From assembly GCA_027315225.1 (NCBI GenBank), contig DAHUYJ010000010.1, positions 1 through 34,041 of the forward strand: a stretch of DNA of 34,041 nucleotides. Reading direction: 5' to 3'. Below the pieces are notes generated by a model, which made no database searches, was not told where the DNA came from, and saw nothing but the letters and a program-made list of their open reading frames with translations. Origin of the DNA: Candidatus Saccharimonadota bacterium (GTDB lineage Bacteria > Patescibacteriota > Saccharimonadia > Saccharimonadales > UBA4665). Position 1 is the first letter of the stretch, and each line of letters begins with the position of its first letter. A program made the translations under genes and the position numbers. Of this stretch, positions 23,834-31,524 are shown piece by piece.

Positions 23834-25236
23834 GCCCAACCGATGGCAACGGGATACGGCTGGATCCGGCCCTCATTGTGATTTTCGGCATAACCGGCGA
23901 CCTGGCACAGCGGTATTTGCTGCCATCTTTATATCATCTGATAAAAGACGGGCTTCTGCACGATCAGACCGAGATAGTCGGCATAACACGAGGCACGACA
24001 TCAGTCCAGGGACTGTTCGATAAAGTTGAGCTATGTGTCAACGAAGCCGACGAGGTCTGCGACCCGGCAGCCCTAAAAGCCATGCGTGACCGCACTATGA
24101 TGGTACAGGCGGATCTTAATAACCCTGATGATTACGATGCTTTGTTGAAGCAATTGAATGACCTGGAGGAGCAACGGGGCGTTTGTATGAACCGGCTTTA
24201 CTACCTGTCGATACCGCCCCAAGCCTACACGTCTGTTATCCATTTACTGGGCGAACGCGGCCTCAACAGCGGCTGCCAGCACCACAAGGCCACCAGCAGG
24301 CTGCTGGTAGAAAAACCGTTCGGGTTTGATGCTGGCTCCGCCCAAGCCTTAATCGACGAGATCGCCAAATCTTTTGACGAAGAGCAGGTGTTCCGGATCG
24401 ACCATTATATGGCCAAAGAGACTGTGCAGAACATTTTGACGTTCCGTTTCAGCAATCCCATATTTGAAGCGCTATGGAGTGAAAAATATATATCCAGTAT
24501 AGAAATCAGCGCCAAAGAGAAGATCGGTATTGAGGGCCGGGCGGCTTTTTATGAGCCGCTTGGGGCGCTGCGTGATTTCATCCAGAGTCACTTGTTGCAG
24601 ATCCTGGGCTTTATCACCATGGACCAGCCGTCCGTGCTGGATAGTAAGCATATCCACAGCGCTAAACAAGCCGTGCTGGAGCAGGTCGAGGCCGTACCGG
24701 CGGGACAAGTCGGCGAGCGGACACTGCGCGGACAATACAAAGGCTACCGCAAAGAGGTGGACAACGCCGAATCAACTACAGAGACCTATGCCGCGATAAC
24801 CGTTTTCATCAATAGCGCGCGCTGGCGCGGCGTCCCCGTGCGGCTCTTGTCCGGTAAGGCGCTGGACGAGCGAAAAACCGAGGTATGCGTTACGTTCCGC
24901 GATGAGCCGCACGGGGACGGCACTAACCAGCTACGATTCCGTATACAGCCGAACGAAGGCATTGAGCTGGACCTGGTCACCAAGAAGCCCGGGTACGCCC
25001 ACGAACTGCAAACGACGATCATGGATTTTTCGTACCAGAAAGACTTCGACAACCATGGCCACCCGAATGCCTATGAAAGGGTGCTGGTAGATGCCGTACG
25101 CGGCGACCATACGCTTTTCGCCACCAGTCAAGAGGTTATGTCCAGCTGGCGTATTGTCCAGCCCGTCTTAGAGGACTGGGCCAACCGCTCAGAAGATTTG
25201 CGTTTTTACGACCCGGGCAGCATCGGCCCCCGCTAA
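23830..25236 (+). CDS. zwf: Glucose-6-phosphate 1-dehydrogenase
   Basis: Oxidises glucose 6-phosphate to the lactone with NAD(P)+. 468 residues. NAD(P) fold opens with FGITGDLAQRYLLPSLYHL; VEKPFG is present; the substrate motif is RIDHYMAKE (189-197, usually RIDHYLGKE) with His192; a second catalytic histidine is in IQSHLLQ. The gene overlaps pgl by ATGA and follows it without a strong SD. Together they feed the pentose phosphate route and therefore ribose 5-phosphate for prs. A long intergenic region begins after its stop. Confidence 0.95.
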   Translation: MSPTDGNGIRLDPALIVIFGITGDLAQRYLLPSLYHLIKDGLLHDQTEIVGITRGTTSVQGLFDKVELCVNEADEVCDPAALKAMRDRTMMVQADLNNPDDYDALLKQLNDLEEQRGVCMNRLYYLSIPPQAYTSVIHLLGERGLNSGCQHHKATSRLLVEKPFGFDAGSAQALIDEIAKSFDEEQVFRIDHYMAKETVQNILTFRFSNPIFEALWSEKYISSIEISAKEKIGIEGRAAFYEPLGALRDFIQSHLLQILGFITMDQPSVLDSKHIHSAKQAVLEQVEAVPAGQVGERTLRGQYKGYRKEVDNAESTTETYAAITVFINSARWRGVPVRLLSGKALDERKTEVCVTFRDEPHGDGTNQLRFRIQPNEGIELDLVTKKPGYAHELQTTIMDFSYQKDFDNHGHPNAYERVLVDAVRGDHTLFATSQEVMSSWRIVQPVLEDWANRSEDLRFYDPGSIGPR

Positions 25237-25257
25237 GGCCTCTGCAAAGCTACTGTC

Positions 25258-25266
25258 TGCTAAACT
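25258..25266 (+). promoter_or_regulatory. Extended -10 before the small ORF and protease gene
   Basis: TGCTAAACT: TAAACT (25261-25266) with upstream TG, then seven bases to an ATG at 25274. Geometry matches the other leaderless-type units; no good -35. Confidence 0.45.
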
Positions 25267-25273
25267 AAATGGT

Positions 25274-25357
25274 ATGGTCGTCAATCAGTCGCAAGCTATT
25301 ATTTCCACGCGCATCGCTAGAACCCACAGGCGGTTTTTGGTAGCCCATGCTCGTTGA
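25274..25357 (+). CDS. Candidate 27-residue leader peptide before the protease gene
   Basis: An ORF of 27 codons (starts MVVNQSQAII, ends RRFLVAHAR) whose ATG lies seven bases after an extended -10, so it could be translated from a leaderless mRNA. The peptide is basic and has no membrane segment. Its stop TGA lies 9-11 bases inside the protease gene, which has no SD of its own, so the small ORF could deliver ribosomes by termination-reinitiation. An ORF of this size can occur by chance; the promoter geometry and the missing SD are the only support. Function unknown. Confidence 0.4.
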   Translation: MVVNQSQAIISTRIARTHRRFLVAHAR

Positions 25358-26513
25358 TATCGTAATAGCCCTCTTCGCCATCGGTTCGCTCTATAGGGGG
25401 CGGGAAATCGGTTTTGTACGACAATTGGGATCTACGGCTGGCTTTATCGGGGGCCTATTCCTTGGCGCCTGGCTGGAGCAGTACACTATTACGTTTGTGC
25501 ACGGCCAGATCAGCCGTGCTTTCGTAACAGTCCTGACTACCTTGGGCTGCGCCATGCTACTGCTGGTTGTTGGAGAATACCTGGGCGTATGGATTAAGCG
25601 CCGGGTGCTGCACTGGCGTATCAATACCATAGACAATATATTCGGCGCTCTTTTGGGAGTGGTAACGCTACTATTCAGTGCCTGGCTGATTGCGGCCGTG
25701 TTGAGCCCGCTGCCTTTCCGGTCTTTGCAGACAGCTTTGCGTGAATCCCGCATCATCCAGGCGTTGGACCGTGGATTGCCGCCAGCGCCGACAATCATTG
25801 CCGATCTGGGACATTTGATCAACCCGAATGGTTTTCCGCAAGTCTTCATTGGCAATGAGCCGAGTCCGCCGGCAAACATAAGTATCCCGCCGGCCAGCGC
25901 TTTACGGGCTGCGGTAACTCGTGACCAGGCTTCGGTAGTGAAAGTCGAAGGTCAGGGTTGCGGCGGTATTGTCGAAGGTTCCGGCTTTGTGATCGGCAAG
26001 GACGAGGTAGCCACGAACGCCCACGTGGTAGCCGGCATACAGCAACCGTATGTCGAAGATAGCAACGGCTCGCACCGGGCCACGGCGATCTGGTTTGACC
26101 CCAATCTTGATTTTGCAGTGCTGCGAGTCAGTAACCTGGCTGGATCAAGCCTAACAATCTCTGAAGGTCATGCCAGCCCTGGGACGCCCGCTGCGGTTCT
26201 CGGATATCCCGGCGGTGGACCGTTTACGGCTGATACGGCTACCGTTTTGGATGAATTTCTGGCAACCGGCCGTAATATCTACGGCCAGGGTACTACCACA
26301 CGTAACGTATATGAAATTCGGGCTAACATTATACCCGGAAACTCCGGAGGTCCTCTAGTTACCGAAAACGGCAACGTTATAGGCATCGTCTTTGCCGAAT
26401 CCACGACGTACCAACATACCGGTTATGCCCTGACGACCGATAAAGTTATCACCGAAATCCATCAAGCCACTGAACAAAACCATGCAGTCGGCACCGGGCA
26501 GTGCAGTGAATAG
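25347..26513 (+). CDS. Membrane-anchored trypsin-like serine protease with CvpA domain (MarP-like)
   Basis: 388 residues. The N-terminal 120 or so residues form a CvpA-like block with four hydrophobic segments (about 1-15, 30-48, 58-85, 97-122). A trypsin-fold domain follows, outside the membrane, with His226 (TNAHVVAG), Asp255 (NLDFAVLRV) and Ser333 (PGNSGGPLV). Cys205, just before EGSGFV, and Cys386, three residues from the end, match the disulfide pair seen in mycobacterial MarP. Probable role: envelope stress or cell-wall related proteolysis. A TAG six bases upstream fixes ATG 25347 as the first possible start; there is no SD. A VKOR gene follows after 25 bases. Confidence 0.9.
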   Translation: MLVDIVIALFAIGSLYRGREIGFVRQLGSTAGFIGGLFLGAWLEQYTITFVHGQISRAFVTVLTTLGCAMLLLVVGEYLGVWIKRRVLHWRINTIDNIFGALLGVVTLLFSAWLIAAVLSPLPFRSLQTALRESRIIQALDRGLPPAPTIIADLGHLINPNGFPQVFIGNEPSPPANISIPPASALRAAVTRDQASVVKVEGQGCGGIVEGSGFVIGKDEVATNAHVVAGIQQPYVEDSNGSHRATAIWFDPNLDFAVLRVSNLAGSSLTISEGHASPGTPAAVLGYPGGGPFTADTATVLDEFLATGRNIYGQGTTTRNVYEIRANIIPGNSGGPLVTENGNVIGIVFAESTTYQHTGYALTTDKVITEIHQATEQNHAVGTGQCSE

Positions 26514-26515
26514 GC

Positions 26516-26521
26516 TATAAT
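26516..26521 (+). promoter_or_regulatory. -10 element before the VKOR gene
   Basis: Perfect TATAAT directly after the protease stop. RNA would start near 26528, about 11 bases before the VKOR ATG. No -35 or clear SD is visible. Confidence 0.4.
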
Positions 26522-26538
26522 AGTAAGAGCAATACATT

Positions 26539-27144
26539 ATGACAAACAATCCCTGGACATTGCAAAGAGCTTTGCCGTACATTCTGATAATAGGCGGCAT
26601 CATAGCTTATATCTGCGCGTTTATCCTTACGCAAGATAAATTCAAGGTCCTGGAAAATCCAAACTTCATACCATCCTGCAACCTCAACCCTATCATCAGC
26701 TGCGGCGGCGTTATGCAAAGCAAGCAGGCAGCGATTTTCGGGTTTCCCAACCCGTTAATCGGCCTTGGGGCTTATCCGTCGCTGGTTGTGGTCGGTGCCG
26801 CCATGCTGGCCGGCGCCCGGTTCAAGCGCTGGTTCTGGCTGGCGCTCAACGCCGGCATAGCCCTGGGCACAGCTTTTGCGCTTTGGTTGCTGTTCGAAAG
26901 TATATATCGCATCCATGCGCTCTGTCCGTATTGTCTTGGAACAGACGCCGTAACCCTACCGATGTTCTGGTATATAACACTTTATAATGTAGACCGGAAG
27001 AACATACGGCTGCCCAAAGGCGGGGCCCAGCGGGCCTACGGCTGGGTACGGCGGCACCATCTTGACCTGCTGGTGCTATTCTACCTGATAATCATTGGGC
27101 TCATCCTAAACCATTTCTGGTATTATTATGGCCGGAACTTTTAG
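26539..27144 (+). CDS. Vitamin K epoxide reductase family protein (disulfide formation)
   Basis: Integral membrane enzyme that passes electrons from extracytoplasmic thiols to quinone. 201 residues with hydrophobic segments at about 12-30, 72-92, 98-120, 134-150 and 176-195. Both cysteine pairs of the family are present: loop Cys47 and Cys55 (SCNLNPIISCG) and the CxxC active site Cys129-Cys132 (CPYC). There is no fused thioredoxin domain, so a separate thiol partner is expected; none lies in the window. It follows the protease gene, whose Cys pair is a plausible substrate. A TATAAT at 26516 may give it its own start. Confidence 0.92.
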   Translation: MTNNPWTLQRALPYILIIGGIIAYICAFILTQDKFKVLENPNFIPSCNLNPIISCGGVMQSKQAAIFGFPNPLIGLGAYPSLVVVGAAMLAGARFKRWFWLALNAGIALGTAFALWLLFESIYRIHALCPYCLGTDAVTLPMFWYITLYNVDRKNIRLPKGGAQRAYGWVRRHHLDLLVLFYLIIIGLILNHFWYYYGRNF

Positions 27145-27168
27145 CGCCTAACCGCGAATCTACATTTT

Positions 27169-28542
27169 ATGCCTAAACAAAAAGACTTCTTCCAAAAAAG
27201 TGCCGAGGCGCCCGCCGAGCTACTGGACCGCACAGTCGTCGCTACACAAAAGGTAAACGCCGCATTGCCAACCGGCAAAATCGTTAAGCGAACCGGTAGT
27301 TACTGGCATATGCTCGGCCCCGGCCTGACAACCGGCGCGTCCGACGATGACCCTTCGGGCATTGCAACGTATTCCCAAACCGGAGCCCAATTTGGCTATC
27401 ACTTTTTGTGGCTGGCAGCCTGGATGCTCCCGTTCGCAGCAGTAGTGCAGGAGATGTGCGCCCGTATCGGCCTGGTGACCGGCCGGGGCTTGGCTAATAA
27501 TATACGCGTTTACTTCAGCCGGCGCGTACTGTATGTCTGCGCCTTGCTCTTATTCATAGCAAATGCCGTTAACATTGGTGCCGACCTGGGAGCTATGGCC
27601 AAGGCTACGCAATTGCTCAACCCGCGCTTTGACTTCGGGTGGACTGTTGTCGGTTTTTCGGCCCTCAGTTTAGGGCTGCAGATATTCACGCCGTACGCCC
27701 GATATGCCCGGTACCTCAAATGGCTGGCAATGGTGCTACTATCCTATGTTTTCTCGGCGCTCTTAGCACATTTAGACTGGCACACCATCTTATCCCACGC
27801 GATAATACCGAGTTTACATTTTCATAAGCAGGAGTTGGTCATCCTTTGCGCTATTCTGGGAACCACTATTTCACCCTACCTGTTTTTTTGGCAAACCTCT
27901 CAGGAGGTCGAAGAGCAGATCCTGCTGGGAAAAGTTACCCAGCATGAACGGCATACCGCCAAAGCGCCCGCCGATATCAAGAACATGCGCGTCGATGTCT
28001 GGTCAGGCATGTTTCTTAGTGAGATTGTCATGTTCTTCATAATTGCGGCCTGCGGGGGAGTCCTCTTCGTGCATGGTATTACCGATATCCAGTCTTCGTC
28101 CCAGGCCGCCGAGGCGCTGCGGCCTTTCGCAGGCAACGCCACATATTTCTTGTTTGCCATCGGTATCATCGGTACCGGACTGTTGGCTATACCGGTACTG
28201 GCCGGATCCAGCAGCTATGCCTTAAGCGAGAGCTTCCGCTGGCGCTCCGGCCTGTACCGGCCGCTTAAGCAGGCGCACGCTTTTTACGGTGTCATTATCA
28301 TTTCCATGCTGGTCGGCCTGGCCATGAATTTCTTGGGCATTGACCCCATTAAAGCCTTGATTTACGCAGCATTTGTAAACGGCCTGGTAGCTCCCATCAT
28401 CCTAGCTTTGATCATAGTGATGAGTAGTAACCACAAGATTATGGGGCGTTGGGCCAATAAGCGTTTTACCACCTATTTCGGATGGTTTATTACGCTGTGC
28501 ATGGCCGCAGCCGGGGTTGGAGGTTTGGTTACTTTGTTTTAA
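27169..28542 (+). CDS. Nramp-family divalent metal transporter with altered metal site
   Basis: 457-residue membrane transporter with about eleven hydrophobic segments. The first carries GPGLTTGASDDDPSGIAT (50-67), corresponding to the DPGN metal motif but reading DPSG (61-64). In the sixth, the usual MPH is SPY (ISPYLFF, 234-240), so the metal-binding methionine is Ser235. Loss of that methionine is reported for Nramp-related magnesium transporters, so Mg2+ or Mn2+ is more likely than Fe2+; this is inference. A hydrophilic N-terminal tail of about 40 residues precedes the first helix. No SD; 24 bases after VKOR. Convergent with the ABC permease gene after 13 bases. Confidence 0.88.
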   Translation: MPKQKDFFQKSAEAPAELLDRTVVATQKVNAALPTGKIVKRTGSYWHMLGPGLTTGASDDDPSGIATYSQTGAQFGYHFLWLAAWMLPFAAVVQEMCARIGLVTGRGLANNIRVYFSRRVLYVCALLLFIANAVNIGADLGAMAKATQLLNPRFDFGWTVVGFSALSLGLQIFTPYARYARYLKWLAMVLLSYVFSALLAHLDWHTILSHAIIPSLHFHKQELVILCAILGTTISPYLFFWQTSQEVEEQILLGKVTQHERHTAKAPADIKNMRVDVWSGMFLSEIVMFFIIAACGGVLFVHGITDIQSSSQAAEALRPFAGNATYFLFAIGIIGTGLLAIPVLAGSSSYALSESFRWRSGLYRPLKQAHAFYGVIIISMLVGLAMNFLGIDPIKALIYAAFVNGLVAPIILALIIVMSSNHKIMGRWANKRFTTYFGWFITLCMAAAGVGGLVTLF

Positions 28543-28555
28543 GGGTTGTTCAGTA

Positions 28556-29788
28556 TTATTCGCTTCTCAGTGCTTCGATAGGATCTTTGTACGCCGCCTT
28601 GATGGCCGGTACCGTGCCGAATAAAATACCGATCAGCAGCGAAACGGCGCTGGCCAAAACCACCACTTGCCAGCTTATGGCCGGATGCAGGGAAGAGAAC
28701 GTCCTGAGCATAAAATCAGCAAAGAACGCCAACAGGATGCCGAGTACCCCGCCTATTAAGCTTAAAATGCCCGACTCAATAATAAACTGGCTCATGATCT
28801 GACGGTTGGTAGCGCCAATCGCCTTGCGTATCCCGATTTCGTGCATGCGCTCAGTAACTGACACCAGCATCACGTTCATAATGCCGATGCCGCCCACCAG
28901 AAGCGAAATGGCCGCTACTCCGGCAATCAAGCGTGTCAACAGTTCCAGAATCTGGTCGCTGGCCGTCAGGTCCTGGTTGCCGGATTGTACGCTCAATCCG
29001 CTTTGTCCGCCATGAACCTGGTCGAGAGCGGTCTTCAGCCTGGCTATGACGGCTGAGGCTTTTTCGTGCGCGGCCGGCCTGGCAAGCATTTCGTACGTAG
29101 GAGCCGTATTTTTACTGAGGCTCTCGGCCACCTGGTTGGGAATGAATATAGCATTATTGAAGTTCGCCTGCTGGCTGAGCGGGGTCGTCGTAAATTGGTT
29201 GAAGATGCCCTCCACGACAAACTGCTGCCCATGAAAGGTGAAGCTGCGCCCCAAGGGCACGTCTTCGTTAAACAACGCGTTGCTGGCGTTTTGCCCGAGA
29301 ACGGCAACATTCATATCATAACTATCGGATGAGAAGAAGGAGCCGTACTGCAGGGACTGGTTAAGTAGCCCAGGTAGGTCGCTGGTCGTGCCGACTACGA
29401 AACCGTTACGGTACATGCCGTGGTCACCGCGCACCGCACCGCCTACGATCGTGAGTGGCGCACTGGCGGTTACACCGTTGGTATGGCTGATTGCATTTAT
29501 GTCCTTTATGCCGAGCGGAGTGCTTATACTAAAGCCCGGGATTAAGTCGGGACTATTACTGCCGGCACTATTACCATTAAGAAGCTGGGCCGGCCGCACA
29601 GTAATGAGATTTTGCCCCAGGTGGTGAATCTGGCCGCCAATTTCCTGTTTGATGCCTTCGCCAATGCCGACTACGGTAATGACTGACGCAACACCTATAA
29701 TAATACCGAGCATGGTCCAAAAGCTCCTGATCTTCGCACCGCGCACAGAGTCCCAGCCGGCCCTAAGATGGGCATGAGGCATACTCAC
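28556..29788 (-). CDS. MacB/FtsX-type ABC transporter permease
   Basis: 410 residues. One N-terminal membrane segment (about 24-44, MLGIIIGVASVITVVGIGEG), then a periplasmic-type MacB core domain of about 230 residues, then three C-terminal segments of the FtsX fold (about 290-315, 340-365, 375-400), with MHEIGIRKAIGATN between them, the typical FtsX coupling sequence. The ATG overlaps the stop of the upstream ATPase gene as ATGA, so the two form a transporter of the LolCDE/MacAB mechanotransmission type. No MacA-like adaptor is present. Substrate unknown; peptides, lipoproteins or antimicrobials are candidates. Confidence 0.93.
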   Translation of the reverse strand: MSMPHAHLRAGWDSVRGAKIRSFWTMLGIIIGVASVITVVGIGEGIKQEIGGQIHHLGQNLITVRPAQLLNGNSAGSNSPDLIPGFSISTPLGIKDINAISHTNGVTASAPLTIVGGAVRGDHGMYRNGFVVGTTSDLPGLLNQSLQYGSFFSSDSYDMNVAVLGQNASNALFNEDVPLGRSFTFHGQQFVVEGIFNQFTTTPLSQQANFNNAIFIPNQVAESLSKNTAPTYEMLARPAAHEKASAVIARLKTALDQVHGGQSGLSVQSGNQDLTASDQILELLTRLIAGVAAISLLVGGIGIMNVMLVSVTERMHEIGIRKAIGATNRQIMSQFIIESGILSLIGGVLGILLAFFADFMLRTFSSLHPAISWQVVVLASAVSLLIGILFGTVPAIKAAYKDPIEALRSE

Positions 29789-30666
29789 GAGGCCTTCTTC
29801 CTGCGGCTGACGGATCGCTTTTTGCGGCGTGTGGATTTGTCAGTAGCCTTTTTGCGTTTGGGTGGCGGAGCCTCTTTGTGGGGAAAGGCTTTCATCATGA
29901 CCGAAACACCTTCCAAGTCATCTTCCTCACTGGTAGCAGGAATCGTATACAGCACTTTACGGGCCTTGGGGGCGACTTGTCCTAGCGCAGTCTGCTCATC
30001 ATGGATGATGGTACCGTCGTGCATATATACCACTCTTGTAGCGAAGCGCGTCAGCTCCGGGTTATGGGTAACGAACAGGACAGTGTTTCCTAGCTTATGA
30101 ATATCGGATAGCAGCTCCATAACCAGCCGGGAGCCGGAACTATCCAGGTTGCCGGTTGGTTCATCGGCAATAATAATCTTGGGGTTGTTAACAAGCGCGC
30201 GGGCAATAGCTGCACATTGCGCCTGGCCGCCGCTCAGTTGGCTCGGGAAAAAGTATTCCCGGTTCTGGACGCCAACCCGCTCAAGCATTTGGCTGGCAAG
30301 CTTGGTACGCCGGCTCAGCGACACGCCTTTGTATGCCAGGGGCAGGGCAACGTTCTCCAAGACCGTAAGGCGGGGCAAAAAGTTAAAAGACTGCAGTATA
30401 AAGCCTATGGTGTCGCGCCGGATTTTGGCTGCCTGATCGGTCTTAAGACGAGCGACAGCCTTGTTGTCCAACCGGTAGTCGCCGTGGCTGGGCCGGTCCA
30501 ACAAGCCGATAAGGTTCATAAGCGTGCTCTTGCCGCTGCCGCTCGGTCCCATGACGGCCACGAATTCGCCCTTGGTAATAGTTAAGTCAACCTCGTCGAG
30601 CGCCAAGGTGGTGGCGTCGCCGAAGCCGTACAGCTTGCTGACGTCTTGCAATTCTATGAGAGCCAT
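29785..30666 (-). CDS. MacB/LolD-type ABC transporter ATPase with basic C-terminal tail
   Basis: 293 residues. Walker A GPSGSGKST (40-48), signature LSGGQAQCAAIARAL (the arginine usual in QRVAIARAL is Cys), Walker B IIADEPT followed by GNLDS, and the switch His in FVTHNPE. The core ends near residue 225; beyond it lies a tail of about 65 residues rich in Lys and Arg (PPPKRKKATDKSTRRKK) with no recognised fold, possibly contacting nucleic acid or membrane. A promoter lies upstream, with its -10 ten bases before the ATG. First gene of a two-gene operon with the permease. Confidence 0.93.
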   Translation of the reverse strand: MALIELQDVSKLYGFGDATTLALDEVDLTITKGEFVAVMGPSGSGKSTLMNLIGLLDRPSHGDYRLDNKAVARLKTDQAAKIRRDTIGFILQSFNFLPRLTVLENVALPLAYKGVSLSRRTKLASQMLERVGVQNREYFFPSQLSGGQAQCAAIARALVNNPKIIIADEPTGNLDSSGSRLVMELLSDIHKLGNTVLFVTHNPELTRFATRVVYMHDGTIIHDEQTALGQVAPKARKVLYTIPATSEEDDLEGVSVMMKAFPHKEAPPPKRKKATDKSTRRKKRSVSRRKKAS

Positions 30667-30676
30667 TCTGCTTTTA

Positions 30677-30706
30677 AGTGTAATCCCTTTTTGCCCCTCT
30701 CCGCAA
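30677..30706 (-). promoter_or_regulatory. Promoter of the ABC transporter operon
   Basis: TTGCGG (30706-30701), 18 bases, TACACT (30682-30677), then ten bases to the ATG at 30666. RNA would start about three bases before the ATG, close to leaderless. Confidence 0.45.
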
Positions 30707-30819
30707 GGAGTTTTTGTGGTAATTTTAACCCTTTTATGGTTTCGCTAGTTGAGGCTGGAACGTGCCTTAAATTCGGGTATTTTTGCAGGGGTTAGTATGC
30801 CTTCAGGACGATTTTAAGC

Positions 30820-30825
30820 TATAAT
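30820..30825 (+). promoter_or_regulatory. -10 element of the tRNA-Ser gene
   Basis: Perfect TATAAT thirteen bases before the first tRNA base (30838); RNA would start about six bases upstream of the mature end. The -35 is weak. Confidence 0.5.
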
Positions 30826-30837
30826 TCATGCTGGCCT

Positions 30838-30927
30838 GGAGAGATGCAGGAGTGGTTGAACTGGCACGCCTGGAACGCGTGTATGGCCGCAAGGTCATCC
30901 AGGGTTCGAATCCCTGTCTCTCCGCCA
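30838..30927 (+). tRNA. tRNA-Ser (anticodon GGA), CCA encoded
   Basis: Acceptor GGAGAGA (30838-30844) pairs with TCTCTCC (30917-30923), discriminator G and an encoded CCA (30925-30927). Anticodon arm CACGC-CTGGAAC-GCGTG gives anticodon GGA, reading UCC and UCU. A long variable arm (ATGGCC-GCAA-GGTCAT) marks a class II serine tRNA. T arm CAGGG-TTCGAAT-CCCTG. The next protein gene starts four bases after CCA. Confidence 0.96.
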
Positions 30928-30931
30928 AAAT

Positions 30932-31459
30932 ATGATGAAAAATAGCGAAAATGCATTCACGGCCATAGAGACTCTGCTTGCTGTAACCGTAACCCTGGTA
31001 ATAGCCATAGTGGGGTGGCACGTACTCGGCAGCAAAGAGGATGGCCCGCATCTATCACCGTCAGGGACGCCAGCAACTAACCTGCCAAAAGGCGATGCCA
31101 ATAACACGTATGCGTACCGGGGGACGGTCTTTCCAGATCTGCCCTCAGGCTATAAAACCGTTCACCGCGATCCCAAGGCATCGGAGTCTTTTTATATAAC
31201 CCTATACAGCAAAGACCAGGTACGTACTGAGGTTGAATCAGTTTGCAGAGCCCATGGGTTCATATTCTCAAAATCCACACCCACGAACGGGCAATCTATA
31301 GAGTGCTCGAGCAAGGTTGCAACATGGACATTTTCAATACTATCCGCAAGCAATATCATCGACGAGCCGTGGTATTCAAGTATTGCGCCAATAGATGAAT
31401 CCGCCTTGGCTAAATCGATGCTATTGACAGTCGCTTCACGACAGGCGGTTGTTAACTAG
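30932..31459 (+). CDS. Type IV pilin-like protein
   Basis: 175 residues with a short basic leader and a prepilin-like segment: [18 protein letters not shown] (8-25), with cleavage predicted between Ala8 and Phe9, Glu13 at the +5 position, and a hydrophobic stretch to about residue 32. The -1 residue is Ala where Gly is usual, which some peptidases accept. The exported part (about 35-175) has two cysteines (VESVCRAHG and SIECSSK) that may form a disulfide. ATG occurs twice in tandem (30932, 30935). There is no SD or own promoter; the gene lies four bases after a tRNA-Ser gene and is probably co-transcribed with it. Confidence 0.75.
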   Translation: MMKNSENAFTAIETLLAVTVTLVIAIVGWHVLGSKEDGPHLSPSGTPATNLPKGDANNTYAYRGTVFPDLPSGYKTVHRDPKASESFYITLYSKDQVRTEVESVCRAHGFIFSKSTPTNGQSIECSSKVATWTFSILSASNIIDEPWYSSIAPIDESALAKSMLLTVASRQAVVN

Positions 31460-31508
31460 CACCTCTGTCTGGCCATACGTTTGCAATCAAGCCTTCTCTA
31501 TCAAGAAG

Positions 31509-31517
31509 TGTTACAAT
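31509..31517 (+). promoter_or_regulatory. Extended -10 of the small membrane protein / Clp-like operon
   Basis: TGTTACAAT: TACAAT (31512-31517) with upstream TG, then seven bases to ATG 31525. The earlier ATG at 31519 lies between the -10 and the expected RNA start, so it probably is not transcribed. Confidence 0.55.
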
Positions 31518-31524
31518 TATGGCT

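Noticed and set aside
30699-30715. CTCC-GCAA-GGAG followed by TTTTT on the + strand, like a short terminator
   Set aside because: The stem is only four pairs and no + strand gene ends nearby; it overlaps the -35 of the minus-strand ABC promoter.
31519-31521. ATG 31519 as start of the small membrane protein
   Set aside because: Only one base follows the -10 hexamer before this ATG, so RNA should begin about six bases later, at ATG 31525.
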